The notes beneath the pieces were generated by a model that made no database searches, was not told where the DNA came from, and saw only the letters and a list, made by a program, of their open reading frames with translations. A DNA stretch of 64,000 bases from Pseudomonas kairouanensis (lineage in GTDB: Bacteria > Pseudomonadota > Gammaproteobacteria > Pseudomonadales > Pseudomonadaceae), in assembly GCF_004682055.1 (NCBI RefSeq), contig NZ_QUZU01000007.1, positions 1 to 64,000 on the forward strand. The letters run 5' to 3'. Below, one piece after another: positions 17,220 to 26,068 of the stretch. Numbering within the stretch: position 1 is the stretch's first letter; every line of letters begins with the position of its first letter. The position numbers and the translations under genes were made by a program.

Positions 17220-18530
17220 ATGCTCAGATGGTGCTCGCGTTCGATTTTCCTGCAAGTCGTGATTGGCCTGATGCTCGGCGTCATCTGCGGCCTGGCCCTT
17301 CCCGAATTCTCCACACAACTCAAACCCCTGGGTGACGGCTTTATCAAGCTGATCAAGATGCTGATCGGCCTGATCGTGTTCTGCGTGGTGGTCAGCGGCA
17401 TTTCCGGTGCCGGCGACCTGAAAAAGGTCGGGCGCATCGGCCTCAAGTCGGTGATCTACTTTGAGATCCTCACTACCGTCGCCCTGGTGATCGGGCTGGT
17501 GATGGCGTTCAGCACTGGCATCGGCACCGGCGCCAATATCCACCTCGAACAGCTGTCGTCGGCGGGCCTCAATGAATTGGCCGACAAGGGCCAGCACATC
17601 CGTGGCACCAGCCAGTTCCTGATGGACCTGATCCCTAACTCGGTGATCGGCGCCTTTGCCGACAACAACGTGCTGCAAGTGCTGCTGTTCTCGGTGCTGT
17701 TCGGCAGCGCGCTGAACCTGGTGGGCGAAGCCGCTTCCGGCATCTCGCGGCTGATCAACGAACTGAGTCATGTGATCTTTCGCATCATGGGCATGATCGT
17801 GCGCCTGGCGCCCATCGGCGTGTTTGGCGCAATCGCCTTCACCACCAGCACCTACGGCCTGGACTCGCTGCAACACCTGGGCAGCCTGGTGGGGTTGTTC
17901 TACCTGACCTGCTTCGCCTTCGTCGGGCTGATTCTGGGCCTGGTGATGCGCCTGTCGGGCCTGCGCATGTTGCCGTTGCTCAAGTACCTGCGCGAAGAAC
18001 TGCTGATCGTGATGGGCACCGCTTCGTCCGACGCCGTGCTGCCACAGATCATGCGTAAGCTTGAACACCTGGGGATCGGCAGCTCCACCGTGGGCCTGGT
18101 GATTCCAACCGGGTATTCGTTCAACCTCGACGGTTTCTCCATCTACCTGACCCTGGCCATTGTGTTTATCGCCAATGCCACGGGTACGCCGCTGTCGATG
18201 ACCGACCTGATGACCATCCTGCTGGTCTCGCTGATCACCTCCAAGGGCGCCCACGGCATTCCGGGCTCGGCGCTGGTGATTTTGGCGGCGACACTCACGG
18301 CAATCCCGGCCATCCCGGTGGTGGGCCTGGTGCTGGTGCTGGCGGTGGATTGGTTCATGGGTATTGGTCGCGCACTGACTAACCTGATCGGCAACTGCGT
18401 GGCCACCGTGGCGATTGCCCGTTGGGAAAAAGACATCGACATCCAGCGCGCCAACAAGGTGCTCGACGGCCAGCAAGGCTATGCCTTCCAGGCCAAGAAA
18501 GCGGTGTTGCCGGCGCATCAGGAGTTCTAA
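17220..18530 (+). CDS. DctA-family C4-dicarboxylate/cation symporter
   Basis: A 436-residue member of the dicarboxylate/amino acid:cation symporter (DAACS) family in the inner membrane. It has the conserved L-I-K-M-L-I-G-L-I-V-F segment, the serine-rich re-entrant loop M-G-T-A-S-S-D-A-V-L-P and P-T-G-Y-S-F-N-L-D-G in transmembrane helix 7. The latter two match the DctA branch (succinate, fumarate, malate) rather than glutamate carriers. It may be a paralogue of the main DctA. Two FadR-type GntR regulators follow at 18701 and 19420 and GGT-N3-ACC sites precede it, so control by a carboxylate-sensing repressor is likely. Confidence 0.9.
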   Translation: MLRWCSRSIFLQVVIGLMLGVICGLALPEFSTQLKPLGDGFIKLIKMLIGLIVFCVVVSGISGAGDLKKVGRIGLKSVIYFEILTTVALVIGLVMAFSTGIGTGANIHLEQLSSAGLNELADKGQHIRGTSQFLMDLIPNSVIGAFADNNVLQVLLFSVLFGSALNLVGEAASGISRLINELSHVIFRIMGMIVRLAPIGVFGAIAFTTSTYGLDSLQHLGSLVGLFYLTCFAFVGLILGLVMRLSGLRMLPLLKYLREELLIVMGTASSDAVLPQIMRKLEHLGIGSSTVGLVIPTGYSFNLDGFSIYLTLAIVFIANATGTPLSMTDLMTILLVSLITSKGAHGIPGSALVILAATLTAIPAIPVVGLVLVLAVDWFMGIGRALTNLIGNCVATVAIARWEKDIDIQRANKVLDGQQGYAFQAKKAVLPAHQEF

Positions 18531-18558
18531 CAGATTTCATGAGCGACGCAGGTCCAAA

Positions 18559-18647
18559 TGTGGGAGCGGGCTTGCTTGCGAATACGGTGTGTCAGTCACA
18601 GGTAATTCATCTGAGCCACCGCTTTCGCGAGCAAGCCCGCTCCCACA
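18559..18647. repeat. REPIN (GGGAGCGGGCTTGC type)
   Basis: Arms TGTGGGAGCGGGCTTGCTTG and CGAGCAAGCCCGCTCCCACA flank a spacer. The left arm differs from its type by one base (CTTGCTTGC for CTTGCTCGC). It lies between the symporter and the first GntR gene and may limit read-through. Confidence 0.88.
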
Positions 18648-18700
18648 TTGGACCGTCGCCAATTTCACTCGTGTGTTTGCAACTTAAAGGAGGCGTAGAC

Positions 18701-19402
18701 GTGATCAGCACCTCAACCGTCGTCAATTCAGTGGTAGAAAAACTGCGCGCCGCGTTAGCGCGGGGCCAGTGGCGCCGGGGCGAAATGCTCCCCGGCCAGC
18801 GCGAACTGGCCGAACAGATGGGCATCAGCCGCCCAAGCCTGCGTGAAGCGGTGATCGTGCTCGAAACCCTGGGCCTTGTACGCTCCATGCCCGGCAAAGG
18901 CGTGGTGGTGCTGGAAACCAGCGTAAACGAGCCACAATCGGCCGACGCCGTGGCCGACGCCAGCCTGGAAGACATCCTGCAACTGCGCTACACCCTCGAA
19001 CCTTTCATCGTCGGCCTGGTGGCCCAGTCCATCAGCAGCAAGGAAGTCGGCCAACTGCGCCTGACCCTCATGGACATGCGCGAAGCCCTCGACGCCGAAG
19101 ACGCCGAGGCGGGCATGAATGCCTATATCGACTTCCACGAAGAACTGTTCGCCCTCACCTCCAACCCGATCTTTCAGAACGTGGTGCAACAGACCAGCAA
19201 CGCCCTCAAGCAGAGCGCCCAAGTGCTGCGCAACTCGCCGGAACACCTGGCCGAACGCCTGCGGGAAAACGAGGCGGTGGTGCGCGCCATCCGCAACAAG
19301 AACAGCGCCCTGGCCAGTGCCGAAATGCGCCGGCACATCCTTCAGGAAGGCCTGCGCATGGGCATTCGCTTGAACATCCCGGACGACCATCTGGGCAGCT
19401 GA
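18701..19402 (+). CDS. GntR-family regulator, FadR subfamily (first of two)
   Basis: A 233-residue regulator. The winged helix at residues about 10-75 contains L-P-G-Q-R-E-L-A-E-Q-M-G-I-S-R-P-S-L-R-E-A, and the all-helical FCD ligand domain follows, with F-H-E-E-L-F-A-L and a C-terminal M-R-R-H metal/ligand motif. I chose the GTG at 18701 because AAAGGAGG (18686-18693) is 7 nt upstream; longer in-frame extensions run through the REPIN and are not credible. FadR-type proteins with FCD domains bind carboxylates (lactate, pyruvate, glycolate and similar), so the adjacent dicarboxylate transporter is a likely target. Confidence 0.9.
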   Translation: MISTSTVVNSVVEKLRAALARGQWRRGEMLPGQRELAEQMGISRPSLREAVIVLETLGLVRSMPGKGVVVLETSVNEPQSADAVADASLEDILQLRYTLEPFIVGLVAQSISSKEVGQLRLTLMDMREALDAEDAEAGMNAYIDFHEELFALTSNPIFQNVVQQTSNALKQSAQVLRNSPEHLAERLRENEAVVRAIRNKNSALASAEMRRHILQEGLRMGIRLNIPDDHLGS

Positions 19403-19419
19403 TTAATTGGAGACTGGCC

Positions 19420-20106
19420 ATGACCGCTTACGCGTTGCAACGCGACCCTATCTTCCCTGCCCTGCGCTTGATTGCCGGCAAAAAACCGTCGGTGGATGAC
19501 ATCTACCCGCGCCTGTTCGATGCCATCCTCGAACAACGTATCGCCCCGGCCAGTCGTTTTACCGAAGAGAGCCTGGGGGAAACCTTCGGTGTCAGCCGCA
19601 GCGTGATCCGTCGGGTACTGGCCAAACTGTCCCATCAGCAAGTGGTGATCCTGCGCCCCAACCAACGCGCCCAAGTGGCGGCGCCGGACGCTCAACAAAC
19701 CCGGCAGATCCTCGAAGCCCGGCGCCTCACCGAAATTACCGTGGTGCAACTGGCCTGCGTACATGCCACGCCCACACAAGTACGCCAGCTGCGTGAGCTG
19801 ATTGCCCGCGAACGTGAATGCATTGAAAAGGATCAACGTGGACCGGCGATTCGCCTTTCCGGCGAGTTCCACCTGCAATTGGCGGCCATGGCGCGTAACG
19901 CCCCCCTGGCGCAATTCCTGAACAGCCTGGTCCCCCTGACCTCACTGATCATTGCCCAATTTGAGACGAAAGCCTGCACCTACTGCGCGTGGCATGAGCA
20001 TGTGGCGATTGTGGATGCGGTGGAGCAACGGGATGCCACCACCGCCGTAGCGCTGATGACCCAACACCTGGATCACCTGGAATCCAAATTACTCAAACAC
20101 CACTGA
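19420..20106 (+). CDS. GntR-family regulator with FCD domain (second of two)
   Basis: A 228-residue regulator starting 17 nt after the first GntR gene, with TTGGAGA before the ATG. The winged helix contains F-T-E-E-S-L-G-E-T-F-G-V-S-R-S-V-I-R-R-V-L and the helical ligand domain holds R-L-T-E-I, F-H-L-Q-L-A and a C-terminal W-H-E-H-V-A-I metal-site motif. It is only distantly similar to its neighbour, so this is not a recent tandem duplication. The pair may sense two ligands for one promoter, or one may regulate elsewhere. Confidence 0.88.
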   Translation: MTAYALQRDPIFPALRLIAGKKPSVDDIYPRLFDAILEQRIAPASRFTEESLGETFGVSRSVIRRVLAKLSHQQVVILRPNQRAQVAAPDAQQTRQILEARRLTEITVVQLACVHATPTQVRQLRELIARERECIEKDQRGPAIRLSGEFHLQLAAMARNAPLAQFLNSLVPLTSLIIAQFETKACTYCAWHEHVAIVDAVEQRDATTAVALMTQHLDHLESKLLKHH

Positions 20107-20130
20107 TCTCCAGATAGACGCAGAACCAAA

Positions 20131-20219
20131 TGTGGGAGGGGGCTTGCTCCCGATAGCGGTGAATCAGTCAGCATCTGCTTGACTGACCCACCGCTATCGG
20201 GCGCAAGCCCCCTCCCACA
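20131..20219. repeat. REPIN (GGGAGGGGGCTTGCTCCC type)
   Basis: Arms TGTGGGAGGGGGCTTGCTCC and GCAAGCCCCCTCCCACA flank a spacer, with one base change in the right arm (GGGCGCAAGC for GGGAGCAAGC). It lies between the convergent GntR and NAD-GDH genes. Confidence 0.9.
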
Positions 20220-20244
20220 ATGGTTTACCGCAGAATCAAACCGG

Positions 20245-23200
20245 TTACAGCACCGACTGACCACTCAACGCCAGGTCCAGCAACTCACGGTTAGCCACCG
20301 CGTACATGGCGTAGTCCGTACCGACCGCTGCACGGATTTCCACCATCATCGCCACCCAACGATCGGCCATGTCCTTGTGCTGCTCAAGCCACAGGGCCAC
20401 GCGGGCTTCCATGTCTTGTGGCGCGTCGGCCATTTGCAGAACCGAAATGGTGATCGCCCGTTGCTGCCAGTCCACATCGTCGCGGAACGCTTCGCGGGCC
20501 TGGGCTTGCCAGTTGTTGGCCACCGGCAGATCGCTGATCTGCTGCAGGTACCACGGCAAGTCCAGGGCGCTGCCCACGGCGAAGTAGGCCTTGGCCACTT
20601 CGGCGGCGTCGTGCCCGGTGACGTCAGCGGCTTCGATGATCGGCAGCAAGGTGTACAGGTGAGTCGTACCGGCAACCATGCGCGCCAACAGCTCCGGCAC
20701 ACCGGCTTCGGTGTATTTGCCGTAGCGGTTCTGCCAGCCTTCGCGGGTCGGGCCTTCCAGCAGTTCGTCGAGCTTGAGGCCCAACGCGGCCAGGTGCGGA
20801 CCGAAGTGCGCGGTGTCGCGGCCAGCGTCCTGCTCGTTGCGACGGCTACGCAAGAACCAGCGCGTAGCACGGCGGCCCAGGCGCATCAGCTCGTCCATCA
20901 GCTCCAGTTGCACGTCAGCCGAAACCTGGTGGTCCAGGGCTTCGATCTGGCGGAACCAGTGCGGGAGGTGGAAGATGTCACGCACGATCACATAGGCACC
21001 CGCCACGTTCGCCGGGCTCATGCCGGTGGACTCCTTGAGCCTTTGAACGAAGGTGATGCCCATGTGGTTGACCAGGTCGTTGGCGATCTGGGTGCTGACG
21101 ATCTCGCGCTTCAAGCGGTGGCGACGCATAGCCTCGCCAAACTTGGCCACCAGGCTCGGCGGGAACGCGGTCTCCATGTCACGGGTGAGGTAGTCGTCAT
21201 CCGGCACCAGGGACTTGAGCAACGCTTCCTTGAGGTCGATCTTGCTGTAGGAGATCAGCACCGACAGTTCCGCACGGGTCAGGCCCTTGCCATTCGCGGC
21301 GCGCTCGGTGAGCTGCTCCTCGGTCGGCAGGTACTCGATGGCGCGGTCCAGCTTGCCACGGCCTTCCAGGTCGCTCATCAGGCGCTTGTACTCGGCGGCA
21401 CGCTCGTAGGCACGGCGCGCAGCCAGGGACAGGGCCTGGGTTTGCTTGTAGTTGTTGCCCAATACCAGGTTGCCGACTTCGTCGGTCATGCTCGCCAGCA
21501 ACTGGTTGCGTTGCTTGTCGGTCATGTCACCGGCCTGCACCACTTCGTTGAGCAGGATCTTGATGTTCACTTCGTGGTCGGAGCAGTCCACACCACCGGC
21601 GTTGTCGATAAAGTCGGTGTTGGAGCCGCCGCCATTGAGGCCGAATTCCACACGCCCCAGTTGGGTCATGCCCAGGTTACCGCCCTCGCCCACCACCTTG
21701 CAGCGCAGCTCGTTGCCGTTGACGCGCAGTGCGTCGTTGGCCTTGTCGCCCACATCGGCATGGCTTTCGGTACTGGCCTTGACGTAGGTACCGATACCGC
21801 CGTTCCACAACAGGTCCACCGGCGCCTTGAGCAAGGCGTTCAGCAGTTCGGTCGGGGTCAGCTTGTCGGCCGAGATGTCGAAGCGTTCTTTCATCTGTGG
21901 CGAGATGGCGATGCTTTTCGCGCTGCGCGAGAAGATACCGCCGCCTTCGGACATGATGCTGGTGTCGTAGTCGGTCCAGGCCGAACGCGGCAGCTCGAAC
22001 ATGCGCTGGCGCTCGACGAAGCTGGTGGCCGGGTTCGGGTTCGGGTCGATAAAGATATGCAGGTGGTTGAAGGCCGCGACCAGTTGCAGCTTGTCGGACA
22101 TCAACAGGCCGTTACCGAACACGTCACCGGCCATGTCGCCGACGCCCACCACGGTGATGCTGTCTTCCTGCACATTGATGCCGCGCTCACGGAAGTGACG
22201 CTGCACACCCACCCACGCGCCCTTGGCGGTGATGCCCATTTTCTTGTGGTCATAACCGGCCGAGCCGCCGGAGGCGAACGCATCACCGAGCCAGAAGCCG
22301 TAGTCGATGGCAATGCCGTTGGCGATATCGGAGAAGGTCGCAGTGCCCTTGTCCGCTGCCACCACCAGGTACGGGTCATCGTCGTCATGGCGCACGACGT
22401 TGGCCGGTGGCACCAGGGCGCCGTCTTTCAGGTTGTCGGTGATGTCCAACAGGCCGGAAATGAAGATGCGATAGCAGGCGATGCCCTCGGCCGCGATCTC
22501 GTCACGGGTGCCGCCCAATGGCAGGCGACGCGGCAGGAAGCCGCCCTTGGCGCCCACCGGCACGATCACCGAGTTCTTAACTTGCTGGGCTTTTACCAGG
22601 CCGAGCACTTCGGTACGGAAGTCTTCTTCACGGTCGGACCAGCGCAGGCCGCCGCGAGCGACGTTGCCGAAGCGCAGGTGCACGCCTTCAACCCGTGGCG
22701 AGTACACAAAGATTTCAAACTTCGGCACCGGCTTGGGCAGCTCAGGGATCGCACGCGGGTCGAACTTGAAGCTGAAGTACGACTTGTTCTGGCCGTTGGC
22801 GTCGGTCTGGTAGAAGTTGGTGCGCAAGGTGGCCTTGATCAGATCCAGGTAGCGACGCAGGATGCGGTCTTCGTTGAGCACCTGAACATCGTCCAGGGCC
22901 GTGAGGATCGCTTGTTCCAGGCGTTGCTGCTTGTCTTCCAGGTCGTCCGCGGTGAGCTTGCGCGCCAAGTAGAAGCGGGTCTTGAACAACCGGGTCAACT
23001 CGCGGGCGATGTCGGTGTGGTTGTTCAGGGTGCTGGCGATGTAACCCAGGTCGAAGCCCAGGCGGATCTGCTTGAGGTAACGGGCGTACGCACGCAGCAG
23101 GGCCACGTCGCGCCACGGCAGGCCGGCAGTCAGCACCAGGCGGTTGAACGCATCGTTCTCGGCATCGCCGTGCACGATATGTACGAACGCATCCTGCAGG

Positions 23201-25104
23201 GTGTCGTTGAGCTGCTGGATATCCAGGTTCACGCCTTCGGCGGCGATGAACGCAAAGTCATGGATCCAGAACTCGCGGCCATTGGCGTGACGCAGGCGGT
23301 ACGGGAACTCCCCCAGCACGCGCAGGCCCAGGTTTTCCAGGATCGGCAGCACGTCCGACAGCGCCAGCGGAGTGTCGGCGTGGTAGAGCTTGCAATGCAG
23401 CTCGCGCTGACCGGACACCTGGCCCAGCGGCTGGTAGAAACTCATCACCAGCGGGTTGGCTTCAGTGAGGCTGAGCAGGTGCTGCATATCGACCACGGCC
23501 GAATGCGCGGCGAAACGCTCGCGATAACCTGCCGGGAAACCCTTGGGGAAGTCCGCCAGCACGTTGGTGCCCTGGGCTTCGCCGAAGCTTTCCACCACCA
23601 GGCTGGAGTAGTCGTCCTGCCAGCTGCGGCAGGCCTGCACCACTTCTTTTTCCAGTTGCAGCGGGTCGATGTCGAGGCGGTTCTTCGGGTCAACCCGCAA
23701 AATCAGTTGAACACGGGCCAGCACGGATTCGGAGAAGAAGGTCCAGAACTCGCAGTCCGAAGCTTTCAGGCGATCCATCAATACTTGCTGGATTTTCTGG
23801 CGCACTTCGGTGGAATAGATATCACGCGGCACGTAGGCCAGGCAGTAGCAGAAACGACCGTACGGGTCTTTGCGCAGGAACACGCGGATCTTGTTGCGCT
23901 CCTGGATCTGCACGATGGACATCACGGTGCTGAACAGCTCGTCCACCGGGGTCTGGAACAGGTCGTCGCGTGGCAGCACTTCAACAACCTGGGCAAGCTC
24001 CTTGCCCAGGTGAGCCTTGGGCTGGAAGCCCGAGCGCCGTTCGATTTCCGCAACCTTGCGGCGGATGTAAGGGATGACGCGCACGCTTTCGCCGTACACC
24101 GAGGAGGTGTAGAGCCCCATGAAGCGGTGCTCCTTGATGACCTTGCCGTCGGCGCTGATCTCACGGATCGACACATAGTCCGGGTAGGCTGGGCGGTGCA
24201 CGCGGCTTGGGTGCGCGGCCTTGGCGAACGACAACACGGTCGGTTCACGCAGGTAGGCGACGGCATAGTCCTCGATGCGCAGGTCGTCGGCGGTGAGGCC
24301 GGCGCGCAGCAGCTTGGTCAGACCGAGGAAGGAACTGGCGTCATATTCAATATGACCGCCATCTGCCTCGTCACGTACCACGAACTCTTCGTAGCCGAGG
24401 AAGGTGAAGTGGTTGCCCACCAGCCATTCCAGGAAGTTCTTGATCTCGGCTTTTTCTTCGCCGTCGATGGCGAACTGGCTGGCATCGATACCGGCCAGCA
24501 GGTCCTGGACCTTGGCTTTCATCGGCTCAAAGTCAGCCACGGCCACGCGCACTTCGCCCAATACCTGCTCAAGCTCTTTGCTCAGCACGTTCAGTTCGGC
24601 GGCGTTGGCGCAACGGTCGATTTCCAGGTACATCAGCGATTCTTGCTGGATGCCTTCGCCCTGGGTGCCTTTTGGCAGGATTTCCAGCAACTCGCCCTTG
24701 GCGCCACGGCGTACGCTGAGCACGGTGGTTTGCAGGGTGTGGATGCTGTAGCCGCGACGGTTCAGCTCGGTACGCACCGAGTCCACCAGGAACGGCAGGT
24801 CATGGTGCAACACTTCGACCGCGGTGTGGGTCGATTGCCAGCCATGACGTTCGTAATCGGGGTTGTACACCCGTACTTGCGGTTGGGTGTGGTCAAAGCG
24901 CTCAAGCAGGCGCCACGCAGAGAGGGTGCAACCGGCCAGGTCGGAAAGGCGACGCTGGGTCAGTTCGTCCAGGGAAATGATGCCGAAGAATTGTTCAGCG
25001 AACAGCGCCACTTGTGGCAGTGCCTGTTCACTGATGTGCTGCGCCAGTGCCGCTTGCAGTTGATGCTGGAAGTCGGCCTTGCTGGCTGCGGTGAAGAACG
25101 CCAT
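20245..25104 (-). CDS. gdhB: NAD-specific glutamate dehydrogenase, large (about 180 kDa) type
   Basis: A 1619-residue catabolic NAD-GDH that deaminates glutamate to 2-oxoglutarate and ammonia. The length and layout match the pseudomonad L-GDH class. A long N-terminal regulatory half with ACT-like segments precedes the catalytic core, which holds R-G-G-L-R-W-S-D-R-E-E-D-F-R-T-E-V and P-V-G-A-K-G-G-F (substrate Lys), then G-V-G-D-M-A-G-D-V-F-G-N-G for NAD. A purine-rich CGGAG precedes the ATG. It is monocistronic, with a long upstream region shared with the divergent YcaO island. Confidence 0.95.
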   Translation of the reverse strand: MAFFTAASKADFQHQLQAALAQHISEQALPQVALFAEQFFGIISLDELTQRRLSDLAGCTLSAWRLLERFDHTQPQVRVYNPDYERHGWQSTHTAVEVLHHDLPFLVDSVRTELNRRGYSIHTLQTTVLSVRRGAKGELLEILPKGTQGEGIQQESLMYLEIDRCANAAELNVLSKELEQVLGEVRVAVADFEPMKAKVQDLLAGIDASQFAIDGEEKAEIKNFLEWLVGNHFTFLGYEEFVVRDEADGGHIEYDASSFLGLTKLLRAGLTADDLRIEDYAVAYLREPTVLSFAKAAHPSRVHRPAYPDYVSIREISADGKVIKEHRFMGLYTSSVYGESVRVIPYIRRKVAEIERRSGFQPKAHLGKELAQVVEVLPRDDLFQTPVDELFSTVMSIVQIQERNKIRVFLRKDPYGRFCYCLAYVPRDIYSTEVRQKIQQVLMDRLKASDCEFWTFFSESVLARVQLILRVDPKNRLDIDPLQLEKEVVQACRSWQDDYSSLVVESFGEAQGTNVLADFPKGFPAGYRERFAAHSAVVDMQHLLSLTEANPLVMSFYQPLGQVSGQRELHCKLYHADTPLALSDVLPILENLGLRVLGEFPYRLRHANGREFWIHDFAFIAAEGVNLDIQQLNDTLQDAFVHIVHGDAENDAFNRLVLTAGLPWRDVALLRAYARYLKQIRLGFDLGYIASTLNNHTDIARELTRLFKTRFYLARKLTADDLEDKQQRLEQAILTALDDVQVLNEDRILRRYLDLIKATLRTNFYQTDANGQNKSYFSFKFDPRAIPELPKPVPKFEIFVYSPRVEGVHLRFGNVARGGLRWSDREEDFRTEVLGLVKAQQVKNSVIVPVGAKGGFLPRRLPLGGTRDEIAAEGIACYRIFISGLLDITDNLKDGALVPPANVVRHDDDDPYLVVAADKGTATFSDIANGIAIDYGFWLGDAFASGGSAGYDHKKMGITAKGAWVGVQRHFRERGINVQEDSITVVGVGDMAGDVFGNGLLMSDKLQLVAAFNHLHIFIDPNPNPATSFVERQRMFELPRSAWTDYDTSIMSEGGGIFSRSAKSIAISPQMKERFDISADKLTPTELLNALLKAPVDLLWNGGIGTYVKASTESHADVGDKANDALRVNGNELRCKVVGEGGNLGMTQLGRVEFGLNGGGSNTDFIDNAGGVDCSDHEVNIKILLNEVVQAGDMTDKQRNQLLASMTDEVGNLVLGNNYKQTQALSLAARRAYERAAEYKRLMSDLEGRGKLDRAIEYLPTEEQLTERAANGKGLTRAELSVLISYSKIDLKEALLKSLVPDDDYLTRDMETAFPPSLVAKFGEAMRRHRLKREIVSTQIANDLVNHMGITFVQRLKESTGMSPANVAGAYVIVRDIFHLPHWFRQIEALDHQVSADVQLELMDELMRLGRRATRWFLRSRRNEQDAGRDTAHFGPHLAALGLKLDELLEGPTREGWQNRYGKYTEAGVPELLARMVAGTTHLYTLLPIIEAADVTGHDAAEVAKAYFAVGSALDLPWYLQQISDLPVANNWQAQAREAFRDDVDWQQRAITISVLQMADAPQDMEARVALWLEQHKDMADRWVAMMVEIRAAVGTDYAMYAVANRELLDLALSGQSVL

Positions 25105-25874
25105 CTGTGGTACTCCGCTTGGGCTTGTTATTGATGAAAGCGTCGCGTGTTATCCCCTTGCGGGGAGACCGTCTGCTCTGTTCGCACGTTAACCATAGCG
25201 AATCAAAGCGACAGGTGGGTGAAGCTGCACAAGACAACGGGGTCACATACAACTTCCACCGGATGCGCACCTGGCCAGATGACGGTACGACGGGCAGGTC
25301 AGGCGCCTGGCCCATGCACATCCGTTGCGCAGCTTAACGAGTGTGGGAAGACAGCTGCTTGCGGTGCTGCGACATATTCGGTCATCGGTACGCAGGGGTG
25401 GGGTTGCGACTTGGGCAACCTGTTAGTCACAACAGAAAACACGACCAAAACCTCGCAAAAATGTTCCAGGAGTGACTGATCCATTCAAAAACGTCACGAC
25501 GTGATGTATTGGGGCTCCTAGCATCGAATACGATGACCTTATAAAACCTAGCCGCACCAAGAAAATTCGGAAGCGGCCTGGTGACAGAAAGAATCAGCTT
25601 GTATAGCTCAAGAACACTAAAGCAAACATTTTGATTCCGTTTTTACTCTTCGTCTTACCCACCATAACCCCATAAACAAATCATTGGCACCTTAAACGAA
25701 ATATATACATCCAGATAGGATATTTCCTACTAAACCATCGGAAGCAAAATACCGGCAAACAATTGAAATGAGAAAAACACGGTGCTACTACTTTACTCAC
25801 TCGCGAAATTCATCGCGGGTGGATCGCCGATTAAAATAGTAAGGCGTTCCCAATCCCAAAACGAGGTGTTCGAA
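25105..25874. other. AT-rich divergent intergenic region
   Basis: 770 bp between gdhB and the candidate precursor peptide. The frames here are short and lack ribosome-binding sites. Base composition shifts from GC-rich to AT-rich at about 25.4 kb. Small inverted repeats are TCACG-A-CGTGA (about 25495) and TAGGA-TATT-TCCTA (about 25717). The gdhB promoter and the promoter of the RiPP-like locus must lie here, but no convincing -35/-10 pair stood out. Confidence 0.6.
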
Positions 25875-25994
25875 ATGGGCAGAAAACGCTCTGAAATCAC
25901 AGTACCTACATTCGAAGGTCTGACCCAAGCCATGAGTGGAACAGAAGGATTTCTGGCAACAGAAATAAACTTCTTTGCCTCACTCACTCAGTAA
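25875..25994 (+). CDS. Candidate RiPP precursor peptide, 39 residues
   Basis: The ATG at 25875 has ACGAGG (25861-25866) 8 nt upstream; longer in-frame starts have none. The peptide begins M-G-R-K-R-S-E-I-T-V-P and ends F-F-A-S-L-T-Q. It contains six Thr and three Ser but no Cys. The N-terminal part is charged (R3, K4, R5, E7), as in leader peptides; the C-terminal half is hydrophobic and hydroxyl-rich. F-x-x-L-T-Q occurs twice, at 13-18 and at 34-39, the second being the exact C-terminus. There is no double-Gly cleavage site. A strong hairpin and a YcaO gene follow on the same strand. Precursor status is inferred from context; I recognise no homologue. Confidence 0.6.
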   Translation: MGRKRSEITVPTFEGLTQAMSGTEGFLATEINFFASLTQ

Positions 25995-26022
25995 ACACAC
26001 CTGCTCGACAAGAGCACTTTAT

Positions 26023-26053
26023 AAAATGTCGAAAGTTCTTCTTTCGACATTTT
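26023..26053 (+). terminator. Hairpin between precursor peptide and YcaO gene
   Basis: A perfect 13-bp stem (AAAATGTCGAAAG / CTTTCGACATTTT) with a TTCTT loop ends in TTTT, directly before the YcaO ribosome-binding site. It would act as a partial terminator, or as an mRNA-stabilising end for the precursor transcript, raising precursor over enzyme levels, as is common in RiPP operons. Confidence 0.75.
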
Positions 26054-26068
26054 AAAGAAGGCATCCCC

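Noticed and set aside
20179..25134. 1651-codon open frame antisense to NAD-glutamate dehydrogenase
   Set aside because: Produced by codon bias; begins inside a REPIN and has no recognisable domain.
25107..25484. Small frames upstream of the YcaO island as extra precursor peptides
   Set aside because: No ribosome-binding sites, GC-rich shadow-like composition, and they lie before the composition shift.
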